From: Cervus elaphus
Taxonomy: Eukaryota > Chordata > Mammalia > Artiodactyla > Cervidae
Direction of reading: 5' to 3'
NCBI RefSeq assembly: GCF_910594005.1
Contig: NC_057820.1
Coordinates: forward strand, 1,493,001 to 1,557,000
DNA: 64,000 nt
Part shown: piece by piece, positions 23,061 through 35,100 of the stretch
How positions within the stretch are numbered: position 1 is the stretch's first letter
Layout: each line of letters begins with the position of its first letter
The notes under the pieces: model-generated
What the model saw: the letters and a program-made list of their open reading frames with translations, nothing else
Told to the model about the DNA's origin: nothing
Databases searched by the model: none
Made by a program: the position numbers and the translations under genes

Positions 23061-23265
23061 TAAGTGCTAGTGCTGTGCTTAGTCTCTCAGTCATGTCTGA
23101 CTCTTTGTGACCCCATGGACTGTAGCCCGCCAAGCTCCTCTGTCTTTGGGATTATCCAGGCAAGAATACTGGAGTGGGTTGTCATTTCCTCCTCCAGGTG
23201 ATCTTCCCTGGGGATCGAACCCGAGTCTCCTGCATTGGCAGGGTGGATTCTTTACCATGAGCCCA
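23061..23265 (-). mobile_element. BovA/Bov-tA SINE
   Basis: Motifs gtctctcagtcatgtctgac, ttgtgaccccatggactg, aagaatactggagtggg and ggattctttaccatgagcc identify it. The head is on the minus strand. An A-rich stretch precedes it at 23021-23048. Confidence 0.9.
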
Positions 23266-24548
23266 ATAGTTAGGATTAGGTTCAGCTTTATGCAAACCTG
23301 ACTCAGACAAGGTTATTAATGTTTCAAAGAAATAGGCCCATGGGGAGGAAATCATGAGAGATATGACACCCTCAAAAGTCATCAGGGAGATCTGGGTTCC
23401 TCTAACTTGCTCTTCTGCCATCTTTGCATGTTTCCTCATTGTCCAGAATTGCTTCCTAAGTTCCTGCCATCACCTCCTGAGTCCAGGCAGCAAGATGGAA
23501 AAGAGAGGAAGTGTATGCCCATCTCTTACAAGGAGACTTTCTGGAAGTCTCCAAGATGCTTCCACTTCTTGCCATACCCAGATGCCAGGAAGGCTAAGAA
23601 ATGTCCTCTTTCAGTTAGGCAACAATGGGCCCAACTAAAAATCAGGGTTTTGTACTCAGGGAAGAAGGAAGAGAGGAGATTGAAAAGCAACCAACAAAAC
23701 CTGCCACATGGGTCTGTACTTTAAACAAAGTCATCTGAGCATGACTTAGCAGAAATCCTTAGGAGACTGGCTTTAATCAGAATTTAAAGGCAGGAAAAGA
23801 ATATATTTCAGTTAGCACACATTTGGGATCTGTGTAAATTAAACCTCTCTAGTGACTGAGAGTGTTGAACTAGTGTGTATCTGATGGAATTATGGAATTT
23901 AAATCTCCTCGTGTAATCTCATTTCTGTCTGTAAAGGATTTGATAAGAAAAGACTTGGTCCAGCCCACCTTTAAAGTTTCCTTAAATATGAGACAGTCAC
24001 GGCCTGATTACTGGAGTTAAAATCAATACTAAAAAAAAACAATAAGCTTGGGAATTAAATCTCACTTACCCACATGTATGGTTTTACACCATTAAAATAA
24101 AGCTTAGGTGCTAAAAGCACACATCGGAATTGGATGAACTTCAATACCTATTTCCTACCCAAAGTTGTGACTATTTTGACTAAGATTCTAGGCTAATTTC
24201 AGTTGGAATGCAGAATTCAAGTGCCTCTTCCAATGTCCACCTTTACAGGCAGCCCTCTGTGGCAGGTGTGGGGTGCCCATTCCCCACCCCAGGAGCCCAC
24301 GGGCCTGACAATGAGCCAGAATTGAAGGGGGGCCTCCTCTCTGTATCCTCCACCCTGCCCCTCCTTTCACTGCTTCCAGTCCCTTCCATCCAGGTCTCTC
24401 TGGACAGAGAGGCCTTGGATGGCTCTCTTGCTCCTCCTTGACTTGCCTCATCACCAAACAGCCCCTCAGGTCATCCTATTTTCAGAATGTTCCAGCTCCA
24501 GGACAGTAGGGGAGGTGTGGGGAGGAAAGCCCTCCTGCCCAGGTGCCG

Positions 24549-26341
24549 TTACACACAGACACACAGACACACACACACATATACATATACATACACATAC
24601 ACACATACACATACACACGCATTCACATATATATACACATACATATGTATATACATACACACATGCATATGCACATATACATACATACATATACACATAT
24701 ATATACATACACATACACGTATGTGTACATACACACATACACCCACACGTGCACACATACATATACATACACATATACACATATACATACGCACATGCAC
24801 ACACGCACACATATACACACACATACACATACATACCCACATATACACATACACACACATACACACCCACATACACGTATACACATATGTACACATACAC
24901 ACCCATACACATACATCCACATATGCACACATACACATGCGTATATACATATACATACACATGCACACATACATACACATAAATACGCCCACACATACAT
25001 GGACATACACACATGCACACACACACATACATATGCACATACATACACATATACACATTCATACACCCATACATACATAGACACACATGTACATACACAC
25101 ATACACCCACACACCACACATACATACACATACACACATACATACGCATACACACATACACATACACCCACATACATACACATGCATTCACACATATATA
25201 CACACATACATATGTATATGCATACATGCATACATGTGCACACATACGTACATATACACATACACATATATACATACACACATACACGTATGCATACATA
25301 CACATGCACACACATATATACATACACATACACACATGCATATATACATACACATGCACACATACATATACATACACATATGCACATACACATATACATA
25401 AACACATGCGCACATGCACACATACATATACACACATATATACACATACATACCCACATATACAGATACACACACATACACACCCACATACACGTATACA
25501 CATATGTACACATACACACCCATACACATACATCCACATATGCACACATACACATGCATATATACATATACATACACATGCACACATACATACACGTATA
25601 CACATGTACACACCTACACATATGTGGACATACACACATGCACATACACCCACACACCCACATACATATGCACATACACATATACACATTCATACACACA
25701 TACATACATAGACACACATACATACACACATACACCCACACACCACATACACACACACCCCCACACACATCATATACACATACACCCACACACACACACA
25801 CATACATATACATACACACATCCACACATACACTATACACACCCACACACATATACACACACATACCCACACATATGCGCACGCATATATATATATACAC
25901 ACATATACACATACATACACCCACCCACACACATGCCCATATACACATACATACCCACGCATACACATACACACACACATACACATACACACCCACATAC
26001 ACATATATACATATGTACACACACATATGCATATATACATACACATACACATGCACGCATACATAAACACATACACTGCACACATATATATCCACACACC
26101 ACATATACATACACATATACACATACATATACCCACACATACATACATATATACACATGCACATACACACACACATACACATATACACATTCACACACCC
26201 ATACATACATACACACACACATACACCCACACATACATAGACATACACACATGCATATACACCCACACATACACACATACATATACACCCACAGACACAC
26301 ATACATGCACACATACACATACACACATACATACACACATG
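24549..26341. repeat. 1.8-kb alternating purine-pyrimidine (CA/TA) array with higher-order copies
   Basis: Nearly every second base is A (occasionally G), alternating with C or T, as permutations of cacata and catacaca. Distinct landmarks recur at related spacing. The cacgtatacacatatg landmark is at about 24874 and 25491. A cattcatacac followed by tacatag landmark is at about 25057 and 25687, with a variant at about 26189. This implies three copies of a 0.5-0.63-kb block. The long frames of Thr-His or Val-Cys repeats on either strand are artefacts. Open frames of this kind should not be annotated as genes. Confidence 0.95.
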
Positions 26342-29027
26342 TGCCCTCTCAGTGCCCACATCAGGTGTGGCAGGGATCTCTTTACCCAGTCCCTCCAGGC
26401 TGAGCGTGCCCCAGGGCCGCACCCCCACGTGACCGCAGTGCGGGGGAAGGAGAAGAACTGATACTTGACATCGCTTTCATAAAAATAGACTTTTTGCCTA
26501 GGTTTAGGACTTCCTTGTGACCCCTGGAGTCAACTGTTATTTCCCTTATCGTGTTGACAGGGTGCCTCTTCCATGCAGTTCCGGGATCTGATGGAGTGGG
26601 TGGTGGAGGACTTTAGACCCCAGCCTGGGCCACAGGCAGGAAACCCTCCTTGGGGATGAAGAGGCCGGCCCCCCTCCCCAACCCCAGGTGGCTCTCTTCC
26701 TCGGTAACCTGCCTCATGAATGCCACTGAAGCATCTATTACTGTCCAACTAAACGAGACAGTAGAGCTGAGCTCTGTTGAATTATAGAACCTGTGGAAGC
26801 CAAGGCTTAAAAAGCATCATGGGTAGGTCTCTCTCTCTGGATCATAACTCTTGGTGTGATTGAAACAGCAGATTGAAACACAAGAACCATTTAGCGTGGT
26901 CTATCCTGGCGGACATGTTTACAGTTCCTCATTCATTCCACAGACAATTCTGTGGCTGGTGCTGAGGGCCGGCTCCAGGGGAAGGGCAAGGGACTCAGAG
27001 GTGGCAAGGCAGACCCTGCCACAGGGGCTCACGGGAGCTTAAGGGCAGTTGGGACGACTTTGGAGGAGGCCCAGAGAAGGGGAGAGCGGAGGGAGGAGGA
27101 GGAAAGGCTTCACAGGTGGTGATATTTGAGTGGGGTGCTGAGTGGTGCCTAGGAGCTCACCAGAGAGAGAAAGCTCGAGTTTCTGGAGAGACATGTGATG
27201 GGGCTGCTGAGCCAGTGAGAAGCCCAAGCGGGCAGGGCCGGGGCGAGGACGGAAAAGAGTCCCGGGGCTCTGACCCCAGCCTAAGGAGGGGGGCACGCTG
27301 AGGAGGCTCTGCCGGGTCCCGCAGCAGCTGAGAACTTGGGGGTGCTAGTGATGGCTGGAGCGGAAGGAGAGTCCGTGGACCGGAGGCTGCCCCTCCCAGA
27401 CCTCCCGCCCCGAGGTGGTGAGGGATGGATCCTGGTGGTGGCGGCAGCTCAGGAGCTCTTGGCTACAAGGAGCGGTGTGGAGGCAGGAGCTCCTGGGCAC
27501 CCCCCGAGCCTTCGTGGGTCATGGCCGTTGCTCACGCGGCTGGCCCTGGGTGGAGTAGACCTGTCTCCAGATCCACTGACCCTCCTGAGACGTGGTCTCC
27601 AGGGTGGGCGGGCCCTCCCCTGGACCCAGGGCTGCAGGCCAGTTCCAGCATGTTTCTGAGGCCCACGAGGCCTTTCCTCCAGCCCCATTTGGGAGGAGCC
27701 CTGCCAGCTTCTGTGTCCACGCGGGGCGGGGGCCAGGCCCCAAAGCGGGCCCCAGGAGCCGAAGGGCCCAGTCAGGCCTCCGTGCGGGGTGGCACCGCCC
27801 AGGTGTACGGACCCCCGGCAGCTCAGCGCTGCCCTCCCTCTCCCGAGGAGGGTAGGCGGCAAAGCGTCTGAAAACTGCTCAGGGAGGTGCCCCCAGCCTG
27901 CCCGCTGCTGTCACCTTCCTGGAAAAACCTCCGGCTTTCCAGTCCCACGCCTGCCCCTCTCGGGGCACACTGCCCTGGCTGGGGGCTGGGCTTCCCCGTC
28001 CATCACCCATGGGTAGCGGGGAGTCAGCTGCTGCCACCACCAGGACCCATCACTGCCTCCGGAGCCATCATCCTTCCGGGCTGGAGAGGGGTTCCCTGGG
28101 GCCTGGTGCCCAGAGTCACTGTCGGGGGGCTTGGGGCTGCCCACATCTGGCCCTGTCCCTCCCTCACCACCTGCCTGCGGGGCCCCCATCTGTCACTGCC
28201 AGGACATCCTCTTGTATCATGTCTCTCCTGTCTTTCGGAAACCCCTGTCAGTTGGAATGCACAGTGGGTCTCTCGGACGGGTCTCAATTTCTTGGTGCTT
28301 TTTTCCCCCACTTTCGACGTCGTCCTGTTTTTCTGCTCTCTCTCCGCCACTCTGTCTTGGCCTCTCCTATTTAAGTCTCCCGCTCTGCTATCACACTTTA
28401 ACTTCCAAGAACTCTCTTCTCCCTCAGATGCTTCATGAATACCATCTCTCTCCCTCTCTCTGAGCTGGCGTAGTTGTTTGTTTCTGGGTTGTTCCTGCTG
28501 TTCTCAAACGTCCTTTTCGGCTGGTTTCTGTTTCCGTGATTGGTGTCAGAGGCTCTCTGCGGCATCTGGTGGCACTGGGCCTTCGCTCTCTTTACGGTGA
28601 TGGTGTGGGGTCTCACCCCGTGGGCCGTGACTGGCTGGGGCTGGCCGCTCACTGGTGACCCCCCGTGTTTCTCCACTCGGTCTCAAACCTGCAGGACCTA
28701 GGGCTGCGGGCTGCTCTCGGGAGCCGGTCCAGCTTAGCGGAGGGAGAAGCCGGCCTTGCTGATAGCTGGTGCCTGGGAAACCAGCTGCGTGGTGACCCAG
28801 AAGCTGCTCAGTCAGCCTGGAACCAAGACGGGGTGAGATGGGAGCTCCTGGGGATTGGCCACCCTGCTCTGAGGACAATGTGGGGGTCACCTATTAGAAC
28901 CGGTTCCTGGGGGCCCATCCCACCCCAAGCAGCTTCTCCAGGGTCTGCCAGAGAAGGGCTCTGAGCGAGCCAGTCTGCTGGAGCTGCTGCGTTTCTGGAA
29001 TGTTCAGGCCTGGCGTCTTCCCTGGGT

Positions 29028-29130
29028 GCTGGTTGTCATTGTTGTTCCGTAGCCCAGTCACATCCGACTCTTTGCAACCCCGTGGAGGGCAGCTCACCGG
29101 GCCTCCCTGTCCCCCACTGCCTCAGTACCA
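29028..29130 (-). mobile_element. BovB-like 3' scrap, antisense
   Basis: The motifs tgttgttccgtagcccagtc, gactctttgcaaccccgtgg and cctccctgtcccccactgcc match the 3' end of an antisense BovB. It is short and diverged. Confidence 0.55.
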
Positions 29131-29619
29131 ACCAAGGTGCTGGTTACCTCACCGTTAAAATGGGGGTACCGAACGTGGAGACCTCAGGACTCTTCCTGTC
29201 CCAGACTTCTGTGACGAGGTTCCCCCCTCCTCTGAGCAGAACTGCTGAGTCACCTGTCACCACGCCCCAGCTGGGCTGAGGGACACTCGGGTTGACTCAG
29301 GGGCCTCCACGCTGGTCTGGGCTCCCTCAGGGGTCATCCTGGGACCCTCCCTCCATGGGCGAGAAGGCTACAGGGGCTGTGGGCGAGCAGGAGCCGGGGG
29401 CAGGCTCCCCAAGGCCTGCAGGGATGCTGTCCAGGAGGTGGGCCTGGGCTTATGCCCACCGGGGCCCCCACTTTCCTCTGGCACTCCTCGCCATGTGAGG
29501 CTCCCCGGTGGACCCCCTGTGAGCTCAGTGAGGGTCCTTCACCACCTGCCGGGTCGGCAGCCCAGGGCGCACGGAAAGCGTGACCTGTCGGGTTTGCTCT
29601 TAGGGTCCCGCCCTGGAAG

Positions 29620-29730
29620 ATGGCCTACTATGGGAAATGCATTGAAACAGTGATGAAGCACCTGGACCGATTTCAGCCTAAGAAGGACAGTCCCGAGCAG
29701 TTCCTGGAGGCCGTGGCTGACTCCCTGCAG
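29620..29730 (+). CDS. CFAP99: CFAP99 coding exon 1
   Basis: An acceptor (ttgctcttag) ends at 29603. Sixteen bases of 5' UTR follow, then ATG at 29620 opens MAYYGKCIETVMKHLDRF. The exon encodes residues 1-37 and ends CTGCAG|GTAGGG, phase 0. The ATG context (gaagATGG) is a good Kozak match with G at +4 and a purine at -3. Confidence 0.88.
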
Positions 29731-32101
29731 GTAGGGTCCAGGTTGGGGCTCGAGGCTCGAGGGGGGGCCATGGCCATGACCCCCGCCAGGAGCTTTTCAC
29801 TCTCATCCCATCGTCTTTCGCATGGAGAGGCCCGAGGCAAGATTCCCAGCTGGCCAAAGGCTGCTGCCGCGACCCAGGAATGTGGCCCGTAACCCAGGAG
29901 TGTCTGCAGGGTCGGCCGTCCTCCCTGCAGGAGGACGAGCACCAGCCTCGCAGGCGTCTCCCCAGCCCACCCCACCAGGGTCTTCCCGTCCGGGGCAGAG
30001 CTGTGTGCCGGGCATCGGGGCCACACCAGAAAGAGCTCCTGGGCTCCCGTCCCCGAGCCCCGGAGGTCCCTGTTCCGTGGCCCCCCTTGACGCACGTGCG
30101 GAGAGACCCTGGGTGGACTGGGGTCTGGTCCCTCTAGCACCTCGGGGGCTGCCCTGTGACCTGTCCCCGCTTCCGTGGGTCTGTCTATCAAGGGCCAGTG
30201 CCCAGGAACAGGGCCAGGTGATGACGCAGGTGCCACCTTCAGGACATCGGGGCGCGGGCCCCGTGGACGGGGCATCAGAGGAGGCCACGTGCTCCCAAAG
30301 AAGGGCTTGGGGGGGACACTCGGCCTGCAGCCACCCCCCCCCCGCCGCCCGCATCCCCGCCCGCTTTTAAGTGCCAGCAGCGGCCCTCCCCGGCTTAGCA
30401 GGGCCGTGAGCTGCTTCGCCCTCACACGCCGCCCCGGGGCTGCACACAGACCCACCCTCCCCTCTGCCTTCATCAGCCCCCTTGTGGCCCCACCGCTGGA
30501 AAACCTGGAGTGGGGAGGGCCCTGGCGGTGCCCGCAGGGGCTAGAGGAGGCCTGGATACCAAAGCCTGTCTCACAAGGGAAACCTCGGGACCGCTGCTCC
30601 CCGGGGTGGTTCAGATAAGAGTGTCTCTGCCCTCTGGAGCCCTGCTGGTCAGCAAGGACTGGGGCGTGGGATGCACCCCCCTCCCCCGCACCTCTGCTCC
30701 CCTCCTCTCCCTCAAACTCTCCTCCCAAAGCGTTTGGAGGGAAGGATGAAAACAGCCAAGGTCAGGCCCGTCCGTGGTCCCTCTCCTTGCTGGTCGAAGC
30801 TGGCCTGGAAGCCGCGTCCCCGGAGACAGCTGCCCCCCTGGCTGCTCCCTCAGTCTGTCCCGCCTCCCTCCCCTCACCTATAGATGCTGCCCCCTTCCTG
30901 GCCTGAAGACAAGAAAGGCCTCTTGGCTTCAATCCCAGCACCGCCCACATTTCTCATCGAGACCTCTGGGTGCCCTGTCCCACCGCAAGCCCTGCGGGAC
31001 ATCCCTCACTGCTCAGCAGAAACGGCAAAGTTAATGCCTTTCTTTTTCCAGAATCACCTCAGAATCATTACTGAAAGTTGGGTTTGTTACAACAAATAAC
31101 CTTGGGATGGGACTTCCCTGGCAGTCCAGTGGTTAGGACCCGTGCTTCCACTGCAGGGGGTATGGGTTTGATCCCTGGGTTGGGAAGACCCCCTGGAGGA
31201 GGGCACGGCAACCCACTCCAGTACGCTTGCCTGGAGAATCCCATGGACAGAGGAGCCTGGTGGGCTACAGTCCACGGGGTCACAAAGAGTCAGACACAAC
31301 CGAGTGACTAACACTTTCACAATGGCTTATTCATAGGAAATGAGCCCTGGTCGTCACCTGGTGGGCTGTGGCTTGATGACAGTACATGAGGAAGCCCACC
31401 GCGGTGAAGGCACCATGCCCGCCCCACCGCGGCCCAAGTCTTCCCCGGGTGCAGGTGCTCACGCTGAACCGAGAGGCAGCTTCTTGTCCAGGTCACTGGT
31501 CCTCTCACACCCTTCCAGAAAGCCATCCTGGGCCCAGTGCAGGGGCACTGGGATCTGACCCAGTTTGGAGAGCAAGCCTTTATTTCCAGCTGGGTCAGGA
31601 CACCGCTCTGGTTCGACCAGGGCTCAAGCCCGCCACCTGGCAGAGAGGGACACAGCACAGAATACCCACAGGCAGAGAGTCTGGGGAGGGCAGGGCTGTG
31701 GGTTCAGCTGGGTCCCCCCAGAGGTGTGTTGACGTCCTGACTGCCGGGTCCCTGTGAAAAGTGGAAGTGAAGTTTCTCAGTCTTGTCCGACTCCTTGCTG
31801 GCCCCATGGACTGTAGCCCACCATTGTCCTCCGTCCATGGGGTTCTCCAGGCAAGAATACTGGAGTGGGTTGCCATGTCCTCCTCCAGGGGATCTTCCCA
31901 ACCCAGGGATCGAACCCGGGTCTCCCACATTGCAGGCGGATTCTTTACTGACTGAGCCTCCAGGGAAGCCCTGTGAGTGTGACCTTGGAGACCCCATTCT
32001 TTGCAGATATGCATCATGTCAAGACAGGGAAAGGTCGTTAGTGGAGCGGGGTTAGGGTGTGGGGACTCTCTCTCCGCAGACGGAAGCTTGGGGATCCTTC
32101 C

Positions 32102-32140
<39 letters not shown>

Positions 32141-35100
32141 GCAGCCCCCAGCCCCCAGTCCCGATGGCATTCCTGCACAGAGAACATATGTCAGTGGGAG
32201 AAGATTCGGTCTCACATCTGAAAGGGATCCATCTGCCATCGGGAGAAAGTTCTCCGGCAGCACCACCGGGCCCGAGGCAGGGCTGAGGCGTGGGGAGCAG
32301 CCTCTCCAGATGCCAGCCTACGCGGTGGGGGGAAGTGGCCCTGGGGATGCGGCTGGGGGCCCAGAGCACCCCGCGGGAGAAAGGACGGGTGGGGCTGCAC
32401 CAGCCACGAGGCAGGCAGGCCCGGTCCTCAGGGAGGAGCAGGAGTCCGCGGGTGCATCCCACCGCCCCCTCGTGCCCCAGGCCCTTCCAGCCCGCACAAG
32501 CGGGTTAACCTCTCATTGGAGCAAGTAGCCTTTCATTAGGGCATCCTATCGGGGGGGCTGACGGGACAGTTTCCTGGAGCCCGTGGGCATCACTCCTCCG
32601 GGCCACGCAGCACCACGGCTCAGGTGCCAGGCTGGGCAGGCTGGGCCTAGGAACATCCAGAGATGGACGCGGGCCTGCAGGACAGAGGTGGGGTGCGGCA
32701 GAAAGCCCTGAGGCCTGAGCGGCCCCCAAAGGAGGGTCTGGCTTTGAGAGAGAATGCCCGGGGGCGGGCGGAAGGAGGAGGAGAAGAGAATTGTAGGCGG
32801 CAGTGGAGGAGAGCAAGGTGTTAGTCCAGGAGACCCCGCTGCTCAGCAAACGGTGGGCAGGAGGGCAGGCGAGTTCTGAGCAGGGGAATGAAAGGGCCGG
32901 CAGGAGAGGGGCCCAATCAGACAGCCTGGGGTGGGAAAGGCCAGTCCCCCAGCCACAGGGGAAGCGAGGGTGTGGGAAGGGGCTTGTGCAAGAGGCTGGG
33001 GGAAGGCAGGGGTAGGCGGAGCCTGGAAACACAGCCCAGGTCCCGGTGGAGAGGCCTGGTGCGGTGGCCAGCCCCAGGGAGCCTCTTTTCACTTTCTGGT
33101 CCACAGTGTGAGAGGAAACCTGGGCTTGGGACAGGGTTTTTATTTTAATGGATATCTTAAAAAATACCCGATGTACTTTGGATCAGAGATCCCAAACCCA
33201 AAGGCTCAATACGGTATGCAGTGTGGGTATCCCCACTGGGAGACCAGTGACCTCCATCCAGAGAGACAGTCCAGACCTGTCTCACGCAGGTAATATAATA
33301 GATCTGGAAACATTTTTGTTCACACTATAAACTTTACATGTGAAAGCTGTAAATAAGTATATATAATTTTTAAAGTCTTTTACAAGATGGTAGTACATTA
33401 AACACAGTCCTGCCCTTCTCTTTCCCCACGTAACGAGGGGTCACGGGGATCGCTCCCTCTTCTTGTCGTAAAGCTGTGAGCATCCTTGTCACTGAGTGTG
33501 CCGGAACCACCATAACCATGCCCTGTGGATGAGGTCATTGTTGTTTCCAGTCTGTAACTGTTCCAAACCACCCTGTCCCTCTGCGCCTGGGCAGGCACAC
33601 CCAGAGTCAAGTTCCAGAAAACACACGAGAGAGAAAGAGTACTGGCCTTTGTAACTTCAAGAGATCTGGCCAGCTGACCTGACACAGAGGTCTCCTTATT
33701 GACACTGTCCCTGCTTATGTGATGTGCTCACAAACGTTTTTATCTTTTCCCATGAAATAGCTGGGCAAAGGCAGTTGGTGTGGTTACAGTCAGCATTTCT
33801 CCTGTTATATTTTCACAAGTATTTCTTGTTCTGACCTTCCTGCTTGAACCCATGTCTATTAGGAAATGGTGTTTGGCCACAGCAACAGCAGGAAAGCGGT
33901 GACTTAAAGAAATCAGAGGTGTCTTTGCTCACGTAAGAAGCAGTCGGCGGAGAGGCCGCCCAGGGTGGGTGCCAGCAGCTCCGTGGCGTCGTTAGGAACT
34001 CGTTCTCCTTCCTCTCTGCTTATCCGTCCTTAGAATGTACCGCTTGCCTTGTAGTCACAAAGTGGCTGCCTTGCTCCAGCATTGCACCCAGGTCCCAGAG
34101 AGGAGAGGAGAAAGGCAAACAGTATAAGGGGGGGCGCCAGCAGAATCTGCTTGACGTTCAAGGAGGTTTCTTGGAGGCCACACCTAGCAATGTGCCGTCA
34201 GATCTCATCAGTTGGAGCCACGAGCCACATCAGCAAGGGGCCAGGAGAAGTTGTAGCGGGCGCATTGCCTTCCCCAGCAAGACAGCTTTCTCCTGTCCGG
34301 CAGGAAGGAGGGGAGAAGGGCTTGCGTGTGCATTGGCAGCCTTGGTTTCCTTCGCCTCCTCTTCTAACCGACTTATGGCTCTGTGTCACTGATTAGTGGG
34401 AGCCCCTGGGTCTTGGTGACATGAGTTACAAACCCTGGGTTGTGGCAATCAGCGTCTGGGTCCCCTCCCAGCCCCGGAGCCCGCTGCAGCTCTGCGCCGG
34501 CCCTGGGGCTCCGGCCGACAAGCGGGGCCCGTGAACCCAAGCACCTGCTGTCGGAGGCGCTGCCGGACATGTTGAGCCAGCAGCAGGCTTTTGGGTCTCT
34601 GGCCCCCCCTGCCCACAGGGCCCCTGCCCTCCCGGGTCCCCAGACGCAGGAGCCCTGAACTTGACCAAGGCCCTAAACTGTACCCGGAGCTCAGAGGCCC
34701 CTTGCGGGGTGGCGGGGGTCGCCCTCTGGCCTCAGTGACCGAGGCTGGCCCAGAATTAGGGGCGTCTGACTCCAGTGCTGAGGGCTCCTCAGGAGGGTCC
34801 GGACCTCAGCCTGCCTGCTCCGCTGGCCCGGCCAGGAGGACCAGTCTAGGGTTCAGCGTCCTTCATGTCACCTGTGTGGACCTCAGTCTCCTCTCCGCCA
34901 CCCCCCCCCCCCCCCCCGGCCTCCGGCTGGACCTTCCCGGGGTGAGGGCCTGGCATGCGGGGCTCCTCGCCTGCCCAGCCCCCTGGCCCGGCGCAGCCCT
35001 GCCTTCTCCCGGGGCAGACGGCCTCGGGCGTGTAGCCGCAGGCTCCAAGCTCTGACGTATCATAACGCTCAAGGCTCCAAACCCAGGCGCTGAGGGGATG

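Larger units (their letters stand above)
22770..29603 (+). other. CFAP99: Region between the CpG island and the first CFAP99 coding exon (probable intron)
   Basis: Apart from the BovA element and the CA/TA array, I see no gene-like exon here. A BovB-like scrap lies at 29028-29130. The part 26342-29000 is moderately GC-rich unique sequence whose long frames have no recognised homology. If CFAP99 transcription starts at the CpG island, this is its first intron. Confidence 0.45.

Noticed and set aside
24543..26428. Very long open frames of alternating Thr/His or Val/Cys residues on both strands (up to about 600 codons)
   Set aside because: They are translations of the CA/TA repeat, which lacks stop codons in several frames. 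There is no start context, domain or codon bias.
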